A DNA stretch of 64,000 nucleotides, from contig WRBA01000008.1 in assembly GCA_009779915.1 (NCBI GenBank), positions 1-64,000 on the forward strand. Direction: 5' to 3'. This document shows positions 62,310-64,000 of the stretch, piece by piece (positions within the stretch are counted from its first letter, which is position 1; each line of letters opens with the position of its first letter). This DNA is from Defluviitaleaceae bacterium. Lineage in GTDB: Bacteria; Bacillota; Clostridia; Lachnospirales; UBA5962. The translations under genes and the position numbers were made by a program. The notes below the pieces were generated by a model. It was not told the DNA's origin. It worked only from the letters and a program-made list of their open reading frames with translations, and did not search any database.

Positions 62310-62420
62310 ACCCTCGTAAAAGTAAGACGATTTATTTCATAAACGCAGAAGTTTCAATTTGAGACTTTCCTACAGTCAAACTTCTGCTTGTATCTTTATA
62401 AATCGTCTTACAACGAGGGT
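62310..62420 (-). ncRNA. Large nested hairpin downstream of rpsT
   Basis: Three co-axial stems: ACCCTCGT/ACGAGGGT (62310-62317/62413-62420), 14 bp (62322-62335/62398-62411) and GCAGAAGTTT/AAACTTCTGC (62345-62354/62378-62387), closed by GACT/AGTC. On the minus strand it ends in TTTTATTTTTTTA, so it works as the rpsT terminator, but 111 nt is far larger than needed. It could be a structured RNA or a palindromic element. Confidence 0.65.
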
Positions 62421-62439
62421 CAGATTTTAACGGTATATA

Positions 62440-62706
62440 CTATGCCCCAACTTTATTTACCATTTTTGTAAGCCTTGATTTTTTTCTTGAAGCGTTGTTT
62501 TTATGGTAAACACCCTTAGAACATGCCCTGTCAATAGTTGAGCAAGCTCTCACAAGAGCGGCACTCGCAGCTTCTTTGTTACCATCGGTTACAGCTGTTA
62601 CAACAGCTTTAATTGCCGTCTTTGTACGGGATTTAATCATTTTATTACGAAGAGTTTTTTTAGCTATTACTTTAATTCTTTTCTTTGCGGATTTAATATT
62701 CGCCAA
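62440..62706 (-). CDS. rpsT: 30S ribosomal protein S20
   Basis: The 88-residue basic protein matches S20: [19 protein letters not shown] at the N terminus, [14 protein letters not shown], and the C-terminal [18 protein letters not shown]. It binds 16S rRNA in the small subunit. GGAGGTGA lies directly upstream of the start. It is followed by the nested hairpin. Confidence 0.97.
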   Translation of the reverse strand: MANIKSAKKRIKVIAKKTLRNKMIKSRTKTAIKAVVTAVTDGNKEAASAALVRACSTIDRACSKGVYHKNNASRKKSRLTKMVNKVGA

Positions 62707-62847
62707 TCAGTTCACCTCCCAAAAAATACTCGCAAATTCAAACATAATATATTCTACATTAAGTACAAGCCTAAGTCAAGGAATAAAATTCAATATTCAG
62801 GTAAATAATAGGTGAGAAAACATTATAATCCTTAGGAGATGAAAAAA

Positions 62848-63003
62848 ATGCAGCCAATTAACTCATCAATTAAATGCAATGTAGATACTTGTAAGCATAA
62901 CAGCTTAAAATGCTGTACCCTTAACGATATCATGGTAGGCAATACAACAATGGAAGCATCGTGCAAAGGCGATACGGAATGTGTAAGCTTTGAACCCAGA
63001 TAG
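62848..63003 (+). CDS. DUF1540 Cys-rich small protein
   Basis: The 51-residue frame starts at 62848, 9 nt after AGGAG, and reads IKCNVDTCKHNSLKCCTLND, then VGNTTMEASCKGDTECVSF. Six cysteines in CxVxxCxxN...CxL...C...CxxF spacing are the DUF1540 signature, common in spore-forming Clostridia. It may bind metal; the role is unknown. A TATAAT at 62824-62829 suggests its own promoter, and a terminator follows. The family typically has one or two such repeats; this has one. Confidence 0.85.
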   Translation: MQPINSSIKCNVDTCKHNSLKCCTLNDIMVGNTTMEASCKGDTECVSFEPR

Positions 63004-63012
63004 TATGTCCCT

Positions 63013-63080
63013 AAAAATCCGCTTTTTATAGTAGCTGAGACCAAAACAGTCTCACCGCAATATAAAAAAGCGGATTTTTT
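63013..63080. terminator. Bidirectional terminator between DUF1540 gene and murG
   Basis: AAAAATCCGCTTTTTATA pairs with TATAAAAAAGCGGATTTT, enclosing GAGAC/GTCTC; A and T runs lie on both sides. Confidence 0.85.
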
Positions 63081-63086
63081 ATGCAT

Positions 63087-64000
63087 TTATGAATATCTTT
63101 TTATAATTCTCACAATCTCAGATACACTGTCTTTAAGCTGTGAGTTTTCCATAGCCTCAATATATTTTTCTTTTTGTGAGTATAAATCGATAATCTCCAT
63201 AACCAAACTGGAAGAGGTCAATTCTTCCTCCTGCAAAACCTTTGAAAACCCCTGATTTTTAAAAGATTCAGCATTAAGGATTTGATCGCCGCGGCTCTTA
63301 GTCCTAGGTATAGGGATAAGTAAATGAGGCTTTCTAAGTGCCAGAAATTCAAAGATAGAATTGGCACCGGCCCTTGAAACTATAATATCTGCCAAGGCAA
63401 GTATATGCGGCAGCTCCTCATCTAAATATTCGAATTGTACATATCCCGTCCTATCTTTAAGGTCTAAATCCACATTGTTTTTGCCGCATAAATGTACAAT
63501 ATTATAGCTTTTATTTAAAACGCCAAGAGATTCCCTAAGTGCCGAGTTAAGCTTAGCCGCACCCTGACTTCCGCCCATTACGAGAAGAATGGGTTTTTGA
63601 GGGTCAAAGCCGCAAATTGATAAGCCTTTATCCGCATCTCCCTTAAATAGGGCGGCACGAATAGGAGAGCCGGTTAAATGGGTTCTTTTGTTTTTTATAT
63701 GATTTTCGGTTTCGGGAAATGATGTGCATACGGCTTTGGCAAAAGGTAAGCTTATTTTGTTTGCAAGACCGGGAGTTATGTCGGATTCATGAAGGATAAT
63801 CGGTATATTTAAAAGTCCTGCCGCCAAAACTACAGGTACAATAACAAATCCGCCTTTTGAAAAAACCACATCCGGCTTGATTTTTTTAAGTATTCTAAAT
63901 GCCGAAGCGAAGCCTTTTAAAACCCTAAAAGTATCCGTGAAATTCTTTATATCAATATAACGGCGAAGTTTTCCGCTGGAAATTCCATAATAAGGAATGC
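63087..64000 (-). CDS. murG: UDP-GlcNAc:lipid I N-acetylglucosaminyltransferase MurG (5' end outside window)
   Basis: The frame stays open to the window edge, so the gene is partial at its 5' end; an internal ATG at 63869 is not the start. About 304 C-terminal residues of roughly 360 are visible. MurG motifs: KPDVVFSKGGFVIVPVVLAA, IILHESDITPGLANKI, LLVMGGSQGAAKLN, VSRAGANSIFEFLALRKPHL and RGDQILNAESF. It converts lipid I to lipid II at the inner membrane face. The upstream residues IPYYGISSGKLRRY confirm the extension to the window edge. Confidence 0.95.
   Translation of the reverse strand, partial: IPYYGISSGKLRRYIDIKNFTDTFRVLKGFASAFRILKKIKPDVVFSKGGFVIVPVVLAAGLLNIPIILHESDITPGLANKISLPFAKAVCTSFPETENHIKNKRTHLTGSPIRAALFKGDADKGLSICGFDPQKPILLVMGGSQGAAKLNSALRESLGVLNKSYNIVHLCGKNNVDLDLKDRTGYVQFEYLDEELPHILALADIIVSRAGANSIFEFLALRKPHLLIPIPRTKSRGDQILNAESFKNQGFSKVLQEEELTSSSLVMEIIDLYSQKEKYIEAMENSQLKDSVSEIVRIIKRYS

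Overview
The window is chromosomal DNA from an AT-rich, Gram-positive, strictly anaerobic and probably spore-forming Clostridia-type bacterium. The signs are: SpoIID/LytB and CwlD-type genes, LytR-CpsA-Psr, SLH, DUF4364 and DUF1540 proteins, AGGAGG ribosome sites, sigma-A promoters, and ferredoxin-rich soluble electron-transfer enzymes with no respiratory chain. The exact lineage cannot be read from the sequence.

Layout. 0-5 kb: queA, a SpoIID/LytB protein, tRNA-Ala(GGC) and an SLH-domain surface protein. 5-11 kb: a two-gene MazG-like/DUF2075 helicase-nuclease operon (defence-like) and a FIST sensor with a hybrid histidine kinase. 11-18 kb: a solitary peptide-binding lipoprotein behind a palindrome-rich leader, a decayed aminotransferase beside a creatininase-family gene and GntR regulator, a manganese-exporter-like protein divergent from a DtxR/MntR-type regulator, and an LCP protein. 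18-27.6 kb: a MarR-amidohydrolase-oppABCDF peptide-uptake operon, divergent from an unusual fusion of an ATC-hydrolase-like domain with a nitroreductase.

27.8-38.3 kb is the centrepiece. Aspartase (aspA) is divergent from a nine-gene operon hdrB-hdrC-hdrA-mvhD/flxD-two iron-sulphur proteins-flxA-frdB-like-frdA-like. It looks like a soluble, flavin-based electron-bifurcating NADH/ferredoxin module whose terminal acceptor is fumarate made from aspartate. 38-47.6 kb: a QueG-like protein, an EamA transporter, a WYL regulator, small accessory genes, and metF/activation domain/short metH. 47.8-64 kb: asparaginase, a DRTGG protein, a 49-residue Met-rich microprotein behind a palindromic operator, ArgR-type-controlled argF, a glyoxalase-fold gene split by a 50-bp palindromic insertion, MATE, a membrane MutS-like ATPase, a GGDEF protein, cwlD, an orphan kinase, tyrosine phenol-lyase, a broken immunity-like gene, DUF4364, a radical SAM protein, rpsT, DUF1540 and the 3' part of murG.

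Taken together the genes suggest an amino-acid and peptide fermenter. Peptides enter through Opp. Asparagine and aspartate feed fumarate to the Hdr-Flx-Frd module, and tyrosine is split to phenol, pyruvate and ammonia. A second theme is palindromic DNA: chains of adjacent perfect hairpins lie in three intergenic regions, two of them flanked by direct repeats, and a 50-bp palindrome with a 5-bp target duplication sits inside a gene. These suggest active or recent small palindromic insertions. Several genes are decaying (aminotransferase, immunity-like protein, two VOC proteins).
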